DNA of 64,000 nucleotides. Origin: Niallia sp. Man26. GTDB lineage: Bacteria > Bacillota > Bacilli > Bacillales > Cytobacillaceae. This document shows, piece after piece, positions 24,743 through 34,079 of the stretch. A model generated the notes under the pieces. That model was not told the DNA's origin, made no database searches, and was given only the letters and a program-made list of their open reading frames with translations. The stretch covers positions 62,001 to 126,000 of the forward strand of contig NZ_CP095744.1 of NCBI RefSeq assembly GCF_022049065.2, read 5' to 3'. The translations under genes and the position numbers were made by a program. Every line of letters begins with the position of its first letter. Within the stretch, counting starts at the first letter, position 1.

Positions 24743-26458
24743 ATGGATTCTCACGAAGGAACAAACATTACAAGACGTGGAGCTGAGCTGATTGTTGATA
24801 CATTGATTGCTCAAGGTGTCACACATGTATTTGCTATACCTGGTGCAAAGATAGATGCAGTGTTTGATGTGCTTAAAGACAGAGGCCCAGAATTAATTCT
24901 ATGCAGACACGAACAAAATGCAGCATTTATGGCAGCGGCCGTAGGCAGGCTGACAGGGACTCCAGGAGTATGCTTGGTTACTTCAGGTCCTGGGGCTTCC
25001 AATCTTGTTACAGGTTTGTTGACAGCTAATACAGAAGGAGATCCAGTTGTTGCGATAGCTGGTAATGTCATTAGAACGGATCGATTAAAACGTACGCACC
25101 AATCGCTAGATAACGCAGCTTTGTTTAAACCCGTTACCAAATACAGTGTGGAAGTACAAGATGTTAAAAACATACCAGAAGCACTGACTAATGCATTTCG
25201 GGCAGCTCAATCAGGCCAGGCTGGTGCTGCATTTATCAGCTTTCCTCAAGATGTCGTCACAGAAGAAACTTCAGTTGAAGCTTTAGCACCGCTGTTTGTG
25301 CCAGCACTCGGCCCTGCTTGTGAAAGCAGCATTCGAGCAGCTGTTACAAACATCCAAACTGCAAAATTTCCTATTGCCATAGTAGGAATGAAAGGAAGTA
25401 GACCGGCAGCTGTCAAAGCTATCCGGAACTTATTGCAAACACTCCAAATACCTTTTGTTGAAACATATCAAGGAGCTGGCGTTCTTTCAAGAGAGCTAGA
25501 GCATCAATATTATGGACGAATCGGTCTTTTTCCTAATCAACCAGGTGATCTTTTGATTGAGCAGGCAGATGTAATTCTTTCTATCGGCTATGATCCTATC
25601 GAATTTGATCCGAAGTTTTGGAATAAAAAGAAGTCTCCTATTATTCATATCGATGAGATTCAAGCAGACGCAGACCATTATTATCAGCCTGTTCATGAAT
25701 TGATTGGTGACATCCCGGCAACTGCAGATAAAATGGAAATGTTTTCTGCCCAAATTAGATTAAATGAAGAAAATAAACACTTTCTTTCTCGACTAAAAGA
25801 GCTTCACACGGAAATGGAAGCCCCACGAACGGTAGAAGAAAACGGATTGTCTCATCCTCTGAATGTAATTCATGAGTTAAGAAGGCAGATTGCAGATGAT
25901 GTAACTGTAACATGTGATATTGGGTCTCATGGGATTTGGATGTCTCGTCATTTTCGAACATATCAGCCTAATAAACTGCTGATTAGCAATGGTATGCAGA
26001 CACTTGGTGTTGCCCTGCCATGGGCTATTGCGGCCAGCATTATAAATCCAGATGAAAAGGTCGTTTCCGTTTCTGGAGACGGAGGTTTCCTCTTTTCAAG
26101 CATGGAGCTTGAAACAGCAGTCAGAGTAAAGGCAAACATTGTGCATTTAGTTTGGAATGACAGCTCATATGATATGGTTTCATTCCAGCAAAAAATGAAG
26201 TATAACCGCAATTCATGTGTCGATTTCGGGCAAGTTGACATCATTAAATATGCTGAAAGTTTTGGAGCAACAGGACTTAGGGTAAACTCTCCTAAAGAGC
26301 TTGCAAGAGTAATAGAAGAGGGCTTAAAGCAAGAAGGACCTGTGATTATTGATATTCCAATCGACTACAGTGAGAATATGGATTTGGCTAACCAAAAATG
26401 GCCGGATTATTTTAAACAACAAATGATGGAAAAAGAACTGTGGCATTCTTCCATCTAA
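24743..26458 (+). CDS. alsS: Catabolic acetolactate synthase
   Basis: 571 residues. TPP-enzyme layout: N-terminal pyrimidine-binding domain with the catalytic glutamate in [26 protein letters not shown], a central domain ([20 protein letters not shown]), and the C-terminal pyrophosphate domain with [19 protein letters not shown] (GDGG at 445-448) and WNDSSYDMV. It lacks the acetohydroxyacid synthase small-subunit dependence of the anabolic enzyme and condenses two pyruvates to acetolactate. AAGGAG precedes the ATG. alsD follows at 51 bp. Confidence 0.96.
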   Translation: MDSHEGTNITRRGAELIVDTLIAQGVTHVFAIPGAKIDAVFDVLKDRGPELILCRHEQNAAFMAAAVGRLTGTPGVCLVTSGPGASNLVTGLLTANTEGDPVVAIAGNVIRTDRLKRTHQSLDNAALFKPVTKYSVEVQDVKNIPEALTNAFRAAQSGQAGAAFISFPQDVVTEETSVEALAPLFVPALGPACESSIRAAVTNIQTAKFPIAIVGMKGSRPAAVKAIRNLLQTLQIPFVETYQGAGVLSRELEHQYYGRIGLFPNQPGDLLIEQADVILSIGYDPIEFDPKFWNKKKSPIIHIDEIQADADHYYQPVHELIGDIPATADKMEMFSAQIRLNEENKHFLSRLKELHTEMEAPRTVEENGLSHPLNVIHELRRQIADDVTVTCDIGSHGIWMSRHFRTYQPNKLLISNGMQTLGVALPWAIAASIINPDEKVVSVSGDGGFLFSSMELETAVRVKANIVHLVWNDSSYDMVSFQQKMKYNRNSCVDFGQVDIIKYAESFGATGLRVNSPKELARVIEEGLKQEGPVIIDIPIDYSENMDLANQKWPDYFKQQMMEKELWHSSI

Positions 26459-26509
26459 TATGCCACATCCCGTTTATAAGTGAATTTTAAAGAATAGAGG
26501 TGATTATGC

Positions 26510-27283
26510 ATGGAGATGGTTAAATCAATACATGCTGACATAATAAAAGACGAACAAGATCAAAAGCAGGAAGTTTATCAAGTATCCACCATGACTGCAC
26601 TTCTGGATGGCGTTTACGACGGAGACTTCAGTTTAGGAGAAATACCTGAACACGGAGATTTCGGGATTGGCACTTTTAATAAATTAGACGGAGAATTAAT
26701 TGGGTTTGACGGAGAGTTTTACAGGCTCCGCTCAGATGGAACAGCAACACCTGTGAAAGAAAACGACAAATCGCCATTTTGTTCCCTGACATTCTTTGAA
26801 ACGGAAATCGTTCATCGTGTGGATCGGCCCCTGACATTAGAGCAATTAGGAGAAGAATTAGACGAAATTCTTCCTAGTAAAAACGTATTTTATGCTATTA
26901 GGATGGACGGTGCGTTTAAAAAGGTCCAAACTAGAACAGTAGAAACTCAAAGCAAACCATATGTACCAATGATTGAGGCAGTTCAAACACAGCCAATTTT
27001 TAATTTAGAGCATATAGAAGGTACGATTGCTGGATTCCGCACACCACAATATGCAAATGGTATAGCAGTTGCTGGCTACCATTTACATTTTATTGATAAA
27101 GACAGAAAAAGCGGCGGCCATGTTTTCAATTTTACGATAGAGAACGTCACAATTCGTATTTGTAAAAAACAAATAATGAACTTAAGACTGCCTCAGACAG
27201 AAGAGTTTTTTAAAGCCGATTTAGATCGCGCTGATCTCGCCAATGATATCGCCGAAGCAGAAGGAAGTCCAGAAAAGAGATAA
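26510..27283 (+). CDS. alsD: Alpha-acetolactate decarboxylase
   Basis: 257 residues. The zinc ligands H191, H193 and H204 are in GYHLHFIDKDRKSGGHVF, and the earlier DFGIGTFNKLDGELIGFDGEF is the family's characteristic strand pair. The catalytic arginine region is CSLTFFETEIVHRVDRPL. It converts acetolactate to acetoin, which BdhA can reduce to butanediol. Ribosome site AGAGGTGA. A terminator follows at 27291. It is a two-gene operon with alsS. Confidence 0.96.
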   Translation: MEMVKSIHADIIKDEQDQKQEVYQVSTMTALLDGVYDGDFSLGEIPEHGDFGIGTFNKLDGELIGFDGEFYRLRSDGTATPVKENDKSPFCSLTFFETEIVHRVDRPLTLEQLGEELDEILPSKNVFYAIRMDGAFKKVQTRTVETQSKPYVPMIEAVQTQPIFNLEHIEGTIAGFRTPQYANGIAVAGYHLHFIDKDRKSGGHVFNFTIENVTIRICKKQIMNLRLPQTEEFFKADLDRADLANDIAEAEGSPEKR

Positions 27284-27290
27284 TTTTACG

Positions 27291-27331
27291 TAAAAAGCGA
27301 AGCCTAAACTATAAAGGGCCTCGCTTTTTTT
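27291..27331 (+). terminator. Terminator of alsSD
   Basis: AAAAAGCGAAGCC (27292-27304) pairs with GGGCCTCGCTTTTTT at 27316-27330, one mismatch, with a T tract. Confidence 0.8.
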
Positions 27332-27440
27332 GTTTAAGAACAGCAAGTGATAGTATTGTAGTTTTGGCCTTTTTTAGGAATAAATATTGATAAAGTGAAA
27401 TAACTTGTTATATATCCTTTTTTAGTTTACTATTAATAAT

Positions 27441-27455
27441 AGACATCAAAGGTCT
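27441..27455. promoter_or_regulatory. Rrf2 autoregulatory site (candidate)
   Basis: AGAC-N7-GTCT followed by TTAATATGCTTA sits 25 bp before the Rrf2 start. A near-identical element recurs at 27942 before the next gene. Upstream, TTGATA at 27387 and ATATAT at about 27410 form a plausible promoter. Confidence 0.5.
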
Positions 27456-27479
27456 TTAATATGCTTAAAGGGGATTTTT

Positions 27480-27923
27480 ATGAAATATTCAAAAGCTACT
27501 AACTACGCTTTGCATACAATGGTATATCTATCATTAATGCCGAAAGGAAAGTTAGTTGGAGTAGAGCAATTAGCTAAAATCCAAGATCTTTCCCCGACAT
27601 ATTTGTCAAAGATATTAACTAAATTAGTGAAAGCTGGCCTAATTGAATCAACTCCGGGAGTGAATGGCGGCTATAGTATTGTGAAACATTCACGTGAAAT
27701 TTCTTTTTTAGATGTAATTCAGGCAATTGAAGGGAAAACATCATTGTTCAGCTGTTCGCGGGAGCATGAGGATGCTAAAAATGGTGTATGTTTAATTGAA
27801 AATGTCATGATGGAAGCAGAAAGAAATATGGCTGATGAGCTGGCAAATAAGTACATCATTGATATTGCTGCAAAATTAGAAAAAACAAAAAAAGGAAAAA
27901 CAGTAGTTACAGACTTAAAGTAA
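27480..27923 (+). CDS. Rrf2-family transcriptional regulator
   Basis: 147 residues. Winged helix: SKATNYALHTMVYLSLMPKG, VEQLAKIQDLSPTYLSKILTKL and TPGVNGGYSIVKHSREISFLDV. The C-terminal part has two cysteines, C92 (LFSCSREHE) and C104 (GVCLIEN), 12 residues apart, rather than the three cysteines of NsrR/IscR; a thiol or metal sensor is possible. AAAGGGG precedes the ATG. It is followed at 62 bp by a flavoprotein gene under a similar operator, so it probably controls that gene. Confidence 0.88.
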   Translation: MKYSKATNYALHTMVYLSLMPKGKLVGVEQLAKIQDLSPTYLSKILTKLVKAGLIESTPGVNGGYSIVKHSREISFLDVIQAIEGKTSLFSCSREHEDAKNGVCLIENVMMEAERNMADELANKYIIDIAAKLEKTKKGKTVVTDLK

Positions 27924-27941
27924 TTTTTTTCGTGTAATTAC

Positions 27942-27956
27942 AGATATTAAGAGTCT
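27942..27956. promoter_or_regulatory. Second copy of the Rrf2-type site
   Basis: AGAT-N7-GTCT followed by TTAATATATTTAAT matches the 27441 element in half-site spacing and flank. It lies 29 bp before the flavoprotein start, between the two genes. Confidence 0.5.
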
Positions 27957-27985
27957 TTAATATATTTAATAGGAGGAACTGGATT

Positions 27986-28885
27986 ATGTTACTAGATTGT
28001 GTAGTAGTCGGCGGAGGACCAGCAGGATTAAATGCCGCACTTGTATTAGGAAGAGCGAAAAAGAAGATCATTTTATTTGATGAAAACAAACCAAGAAATG
28101 CTGTTACACATGAATCTCACGGTTTTATTACTAGAGATAAGATAAAACCTTCAGAATTTAAACAGATTGCTTTGGAAGATTTAAAGGCATACCCGGAAAT
28201 AACCATAAAAAATCAAAGGGTATACGATATAAAAACAGAAAATGATCATTTTGTTATTCTAACAAGTGACGGCCTAACCTATCAATCGCGTAAGATAATT
28301 CTGGCAACAGGACTTAAAGATATATTGCCAAACATTAAAGGTATACATGATTACTATGGAACAAGCATATTCAGCTGTCCATTTTGTGATGGCTGGGAAT
28401 TGAAAGACCGCCCTTTAGTTGTGATATCAGAAAATGAGCGCGCTTTTCATATAACAAAGATGATATACAATTGGAGCAAAGATGTTGTTGTTTGTACAAA
28501 CGGAAAAGCTGTTTTTACAAACGAGCAAAAGCAGTTATTAGCTAATAACAATATAGAATTAATTGAAGAAGAGATAGAATACTTAGAAGGAGATAAAGGG
28601 CAGCTTCGCCATATTATATTGAAAAGCGGGAGAGAAATTGCAAGAGCTGGAGGCTTTGTAACAGCAGGTTTGCAACAGGCATCACCGTTAGCACAAGTAT
28701 TAGGATGCAGTTTGAACAATATGGGCGGAATCGAAACAGACAATTCTGGCCGAACGAATATTGCAGGAGTGTACGCATGCGGAGATAATGCTGTTATTGC
28801 GCCAGCTCAATTGATTGTTGCAGCAGCAGAGGGAAGCAAAGCCGCTATGGCAGTTGTTGGTGATTTAGTGAATGAGGACTTTTAA
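27986..28885 (+). CDS. Thioredoxin-reductase-like flavoprotein with CxxC
   Basis: 299 residues. FAD site: V-V-G-G-G-P-A-G at about residues 7-14 and GVYACGDNAV plus PAQLIVAAAEGSKAA at the end. A redox-active C131-P-F-C134 motif (SCPFCDGWE) follows. At the place where NADPH-dependent enzymes have a GxGxxA pyridine-nucleotide loop, this protein has LVVISENERAFHITKMI (about 143-160), so the classic NADPH site looks lost. That feature is shared with dithiol oxidases of the GliT/HlmI type and with ferredoxin-linked relatives. AGGAGG precedes the ATG. Confidence 0.82.
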   Translation: MLLDCVVVGGGPAGLNAALVLGRAKKKIILFDENKPRNAVTHESHGFITRDKIKPSEFKQIALEDLKAYPEITIKNQRVYDIKTENDHFVILTSDGLTYQSRKIILATGLKDILPNIKGIHDYYGTSIFSCPFCDGWELKDRPLVVISENERAFHITKMIYNWSKDVVVCTNGKAVFTNEQKQLLANNNIELIEEEIEYLEGDKGQLRHIILKSGREIARAGGFVTAGLQQASPLAQVLGCSLNNMGGIETDNSGRTNIAGVYACGDNAVIAPAQLIVAAAEGSKAAMAVVGDLVNEDF

Positions 28886-28912
28886 AAATGTAATTCTTAA
28901 AATATAACGCAC

Positions 28913-28941
28913 AAGGGCTTATAAGAAATGGCCCTTTTTTT
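28913..28941 (+). terminator. Rho-independent terminator
   Basis: AAGGGC (28913-28918) pairs with GCCCTT (28931-28936) over a 12-nt loop and continues with T residues. It ends the Rrf2/flavoprotein unit. From 28942 to 29078 no gene is seen. Confidence 0.7.
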
Positions 28942-29078
28942 ATTTAATATGGTAGGAACTCAGAAGTATGGGAATAGTAACAGAAGCCAGTTGAATAACT
29001 AATTAGCTCGTCTTTTACTAAGTTAAACTTTCTTACATAGTCTTTACTATATTTACTTTTGATAAAAATGCAAATTAC

Positions 29079-29108
29079 AAAACTAGTCTCTTTCAGACCA
29101 GTTTTTTT
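29079..29108 (+). terminator. Leader terminator upstream of the GH1 gene
   Basis: AAACTAGTCT (29080-29089) pairs with AGACCAGTTT (29095-29104), one mismatch, 5-nt loop, followed by TTTT. It is a second terminator, 80 bp ahead of the GH1 start, after the preceding gene has already been ended at 28941. This placement suggests attenuation. No clear BglG-type antiterminator sequence was seen. Confidence 0.6.
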
Positions 29109-29168
29109 CAGCTGATAATAGTATCATTAGGTTAGATATTACAAAATCTATTACTAGATATTAGTTAA

Positions 29169-30623
<1,455 letters not shown>

Positions 30624-30630
30624 TAATATG

Positions 30631-30659
30631 AAGCGCTTGGGATTATCCCAAGCGCTTTT
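30631..30659 (+). terminator. Terminator of the GH1 gene
   Basis: AAGCGCTTGGGA (30631-30642) pairs with TCCCAAGCGCTT (30646-30657) over a 3-nt loop, followed by TT. The sequence also resembles a half cre element but the hairpin explains it. Confidence 0.85.
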
Positions 30660-30836
30660 GTTATAGGCATTTATTCCTTAACGGCCTTCACTATAAAGGT
30701 ATATAGTCTTCTAGGAAGTTAATAAATATATGCCTTGATAGTGGTTATTATCCTGCTAAAGTAAAAATAAATCTAGTAACTTATTGTTTTATTTGGTATA
30801 TTCTTTAAAAATATACTGCAAAAGGAATGACCTGTG

Positions 30837-31205
30837 ATGAAGTTAATTAAACAGTTTATGTTAAATCGTCCTGCTGATAAAAGAATGGCCTATTTCTACG
30901 GTGTTGTGGCAACAGATGAACAAGTCTGGCTATTGCGTAATGAAGAAGATGACTTATTAGTATTAGAAGGCGATGAACAGTATTCTTTTGTACTGCCAGT
31001 CTGGCCAAACAGAAGCTTTGCCGAAATGGAGTCAACCCATTTAGAGGATCCATATGAAGCATTTAACATGCCATTGAGCAAATTCATAGAGGAGCTGCTA
31101 ATTGATGTGGAAAATGACGGCGGTGCAGCAGCTATCTTTCCAAACCAAAAGGATGCAAGTATTCAAACAAGGGAAGAAATAATAGAAATGATACGTAATA
31201 TTTAA
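30837..31205 (+). CDS. DUF2750 domain protein
   Basis: About 122 residues (a GTG at 30834 is the other possible start; AAAGGAA at 30821-30827 suits either). Visible pattern: RMAYFYGVVATDEQVWLLRN, then LLVLEGDEQYSFVLPVWPNR, SFAEMEST and HLEDPYEAFNMPLSKFIEEL. This matches DUF2750, a small uncharacterised cytosolic family. It is not linked in an operon, and neighbours do not explain a role. Confidence 0.78.
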   Translation: MKLIKQFMLNRPADKRMAYFYGVVATDEQVWLLRNEEDDLLVLEGDEQYSFVLPVWPNRSFAEMESTHLEDPYEAFNMPLSKFIEELLIDVENDGGAAAIFPNQKDASIQTREEIIEMIRNI

Positions 31206-31360
31206 CAGATACGCATAAGTTTCATTATCATTAAGATTTTGAATATAACAGCAGGTGAAAAAATATTTGAGTTAGACTTTATTTTTATATTGACTTTGAG
31301 GTGGGGGAGCCGCTGTTGAATGCTGCTGCTGCCCTTTAATATATGGACATGGAGGAAGAT

Positions 31361-31801
31361 ATGGAGTCTGAGCAACGATTTAAGAAACTGAAAGAATTTC
31401 AGGAGCTGTTTGAAAATATTTTTAGTAAAACGAAAACACAGCATAATTTTTTCCCGAAAACAGAATACAATCTTAGTGATGGTCACATCTTAATTTTGAC
31501 TTATTTGTACAGAATCAAGACTTGCACAGCATCCGATATTACTAAATATTTAGGGATAACATCAGGTGGGGGAACGGTATTAACTGATACGTTATTAAAG
31601 CATGATTTAATCAATCGTCAAAGGTCTGCAAGTGATCGAAGAGTCGTAGAGCTTACTTTAACACCTGAAGGAAAGAAAATTGTTGATCGAATTATTGAAA
31701 GCAGAGCAACTGCGTTTGTAGAACTTCTGCAAGATTTAGAGGAAACAGAAATTGATCAAATGTTAAACGTATTTCGTAAATTAAATAAAAAACTAAAATA
31801 A
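31361..31801 (+). CDS. MarR-family transcriptional regulator
   Basis: 146 residues from ATG 31361, selected because GGAGG lies five nt upstream; an earlier ATG (31343) has no such site. Winged helix: LSDGHILILTYLYRIKTCTA, SDITKYLGITSGGGTVLTD and the wing RQRSASDRRVVELTLTPEGKK. MarR proteins respond to phenolics, quinones or redox stress. A perfect 9-bp inverted repeat lies at the promoter of the following ABM-domain gene, which is the likely target. Confidence 0.9.
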   Translation: MESEQRFKKLKEFQELFENIFSKTKTQHNFFPKTEYNLSDGHILILTYLYRIKTCTASDITKYLGITSGGGTVLTDTLLKHDLINRQRSASDRRVVELTLTPEGKKIVDRIIESRATAFVELLQDLEETEIDQMLNVFRKLNKKLK

Positions 31802-31833
31802 CTAATATTATCATTAATTGATATAAATTCTCA

Positions 31834-31888
31834 TTGACTATTATCAGTAACAATGATAACTTTACTACTAACTAATATCTTAGTTAGT
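31834..31888 (+). promoter_or_regulatory. MarR-controlled promoter and operator
   Basis: TTGACT (31834-31839), 17-bp spacer and TAACTT (31857-31862) form a promoter. Just downstream, ACTAACTAA (31867-31875), TATC, TTAGTTAGT (31880-31888) is a perfect palindrome of 9-bp arms, covering the start point. The arms resemble MarR-type operators. Confidence 0.6.
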
Positions 31889-31925
31889 AAGATAATTATT
31901 TAATAATATAAAGGAGGTATTCATA

Positions 31926-32252
31926 ATGTTTGTTAATCAGGCCCATTTTGAAGGGGAGAAGCACAATGAAGATAAATTAATAAACAAGATGAAAAAAACG
32001 CAAGAGGACTTGAGTGGTGTAGAAGGATTGCATGCTGTTGAGTTTTGGAAAAAAGAAAAAACCGATACAGTCGAATATGTAATTGTCTCAAAATGGACAG
32101 CAAAAAAGGACTTCACAGCATGGTTATCTAGAGAAGAGCATGTTAACGAGCATAAAGAAATGATTAAACAGAAGAAACAAGGCATTAGTGAGAAGCCTGT
32201 GATGAAAAAGACGATTGTTCAATACGAAACGGTAGAGGTTTCTGCTTTATAA
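31926..32252 (+). CDS. ABM-fold (antibiotic biosynthesis monooxygenase-like) protein
   Basis: 108 residues: MFVNQAHFEGEKHNEDKLIN, GVEGLHAVEFWKKE, VEYVIVSKWTAKKDFTAWLS and a lysine-rich tail with YETVEV. This is the ferredoxin-like ABM fold, seen in quinol monooxygenases and IsdG-type haem oxygenases. The haem-oxygenase Asn/Trp/His triad is not obvious, so haem degradation is not claimed. AAGGAGG precedes the ATG. It is under the palindrome at 31867 and is 23 bp before the DUF2798 gene. Confidence 0.7.
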   Translation: MFVNQAHFEGEKHNEDKLINKMKKTQEDLSGVEGLHAVEFWKKEKTDTVEYVIVSKWTAKKDFTAWLSREEHVNEHKEMIKQKKQGISEKPVMKKTIVQYETVEVSAL

Positions 32253-32275
32253 TAAGAATTTTGTAAGGGGTATTT

Positions 32276-32533
32276 ATGAAGATTCATATAAAATATAAAC
32301 AGCTTGTATTTGCATTCTTTATGTCGTTAAGTATGAGCGTATTTATTTCTTTTATTCTTGTATCCATTAATTTTGGATACAGCAGTCATTTTCTCCCACA
32401 ATGGTTAAAAATGTGGGGACAAGCATTCATTTGTGCATTTTTTGGAGCTTACTTCTTCCCAAAATTTATCCATAAGATTATGATAAAAATTAGCTTTGTG
32501 GAAACGAAGGTTAAAGAGACAAAAGGGATATAA
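32276..32533 (+). CDS. DUF2798 membrane protein
   Basis: 85 residues with two membrane helices (about 12-31 and 47-66). DUF2798 pattern: KQLVFAFFMSLSMSVFISFI, then LVSINFGY, FLPQWLKMWGQAFICAFFGA and YFFPKFIHKIM. Function unknown. It lies 23 bp after the ABM gene (AAGGGG before its ATG), so both share the MarR-controlled transcript, ended by the hairpin at 32542. Confidence 0.82.
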   Translation: MKIHIKYKQLVFAFFMSLSMSVFISFILVSINFGYSSHFLPQWLKMWGQAFICAFFGAYFFPKFIHKIMIKISFVETKVKETKGI

Positions 32534-32541
32534 TTACTAAT

Positions 32542-32586
32542 AAGCGAAGCTGCTGTCTTTACATAGACTTAAGCTTCGCTTTTTTG
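32542..32586 (+). terminator. Rho-independent terminator
   Basis: AAGCGAAGC (32542-32550) pairs with GCTTCGCTT (32573-32581), followed by TTTTT. It ends the ABM/DUF2798 unit. Confidence 0.8.
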
Positions 32587-32699
32587 TTCTATTTTTATGA
32601 TGATAGTGAAGCAGTTTTTTTTCATTAAGGTTATCATTTGCCATAAAACGAGATATATTTTGATATTAAAAATTTGCTTTAATCCTTATATGATAAATA

Positions 32700-32713
32700 T
32701 GATAACGTTTACA
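32700..32713. promoter_or_regulatory. cre-like catabolite repression site
   Basis: TGATAACGTTTACA matches the CcpA consensus TGWAANCGNTNWCA at all but the fourth base. It lies 26 bp before the GPH transporter start. It suggests repression by CcpA when glucose is present. Confidence 0.6.
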
Positions 32714-32738
32714 AATTAAGGTTAAAGGGGGTTTTAAT

Positions 32739-34079
32739 ATGAAGAATACTGGTTCACTTGCATTAAAAGAAAAGCTTGCTTTTGGCATGGGTGCTTTCGG
32801 TAAGGATTTTGTTTATATCTTTATATCGATGTATCTTTTGTACTTTTATACAGATGTACTGCAGATTCCGGCGACAACAGCTGGTGCTATCCTTTTAATC
32901 GTTCGCCTTGTAGATGCGCTGTTTGATCTGCCTTTTGGTTTTTTAGTGGATAAAACGAGGACTAGATGGGGAAAGCTGCGACCGTACTTGCTATTTGGAG
33001 CGGTTCCTTACGGAGCTTGCGCTGCATTCTTATTCTATGCTCCTGCTTTTTCTCAGTCAGGAAAGATTTTTTATGCTTTCACTTTATATTTATTGATTAG
33101 CATTTTATACAGTATTGTCAGCATTCCTCATGCAGCTTTAAACACAGTAATGACAGATAATATTCAAGAAAGAGCACATCTTTCTAAATACTTGGTTATG
33201 TTCTCAGGAATCGCTGCAGCTGTAGCAGGAGTTATTACTGTTCCGATTGTTAGTTTGTTTCCAAATGAAAAGAGCGGCTATTTTTTTATGGGAGCATCAT
33301 TAGGAATGTTAGCGATCATTTTTATTCTACTTTGTTTTAGGGGAACAACAGAACAGGTTACAAATACGGATAACAAATCAGTACCGTTAAGACTTGCACT
33401 GAAAACTGTCATGACAAATATTCCATTTTTGATATTATGTGCTTCGTTCCTATTGGCCCAGCTTAGCTTAGGAATTCGCGGTGCTGCCGGTATCTATTAC
33501 TTTATCTATAATGTAGGCAACGCCAATCTATTCAGTATCGTTTCTGGTATTGGCGGAATTATCGGGTTAGTTTTAACATTCTTGTCTCCATTGCTCGCAT
33601 TGAGGATAGGCATGAAAAAATATTATATTCTTGTAGGTGCATTTACTGTTATAGATTTTCTCTTGATTTACTTTACACCAGTAAGCAATATTCCACTGGT
33701 TTTAACGCTTAATATTATGGCAGGAACATTGACTGGATTAACGATGTTTGCTGGTTGGGGCATGCTTCCAGATGCCATTTCCTATTCTATTAAAAGGAAT
33801 GGGTTGCATATAGAAGGTGTTTATTATTCTCTTTACAACTTTATTCAAAAGCTGGGAACTTCCCTTGCCGGCGGTCTTGCTGGCTTTGTGTTAGCTGCAT
33901 ATGGCTATCAAACAGGCAATGCGCCAACTCCTCAAAGCTTAGAAGGAATTCTCGTAACATCTGCATTAATACCAGCAGCTTGTGCCCTTCTGTTTTCTAT
34001 ATTAATGGTGTTTTATAACTCCAATAAGGCAGAAGCAATAAACTCACAGATAGAAGGTGACCGTTCCAATGTGTTGTAA
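32739..34079 (+). CDS. GPH-family sugar:cation symporter
   Basis: 446 residues, about twelve hydrophobic segments. The N-terminus (LALKEKLAFGMGAFGKDFVY) and the DLPFGFLVDKTRTRWGKLRP loop are signatures of the glycoside-pentoside-hexuronide family (MelB/XynB-like). The last part, TMFAGWGMLPDAISYSIKRN, is also characteristic. It would import an oligosaccharide or glycoside with Na+ or H+. Its stop overlaps the start of a GH78 gene by about 11 bp, so the imported glycoside probably contains rhamnose. Confidence 0.92.
   Translation: MKNTGSLALKEKLAFGMGAFGKDFVYIFISMYLLYFYTDVLQIPATTAGAILLIVRLVDALFDLPFGFLVDKTRTRWGKLRPYLLFGAVPYGACAAFLFYAPAFSQSGKIFYAFTLYLLISILYSIVSIPHAALNTVMTDNIQERAHLSKYLVMFSGIAAAVAGVITVPIVSLFPNEKSGYFFMGASLGMLAIIFILLCFRGTTEQVTNTDNKSVPLRLALKTVMTNIPFLILCASFLLAQLSLGIRGAAGIYYFIYNVGNANLFSIVSGIGGIIGLVLTFLSPLLALRIGMKKYYILVGAFTVIDFLLIYFTPVSNIPLVLTLNIMAGTLTGLTMFAGWGMLPDAISYSIKRNGLHIEGVYYSLYNFIQKLGTSLAGGLAGFVLAAYGYQTGNAPTPQSLEGILVTSALIPAACALLFSILMVFYNSNKAEAINSQIEGDRSNVL

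Noticed and set aside
24811..26244. Long minus-strand frames inside alsS
   Set aside because: They are antisense to a well-conserved enzyme, lack ribosome sites and show no family features.
29079..29110. Ribonucleic antiterminator (LicT-type) upstream of GH1
   Set aside because: The hairpin is there but the sequence does not fit the RAT consensus that I know, so only a terminator is claimed.
30631..30658. cre site at AAGCGCTT after GH1
   Set aside because: The sequence is fully explained as the arms of a strong terminator.
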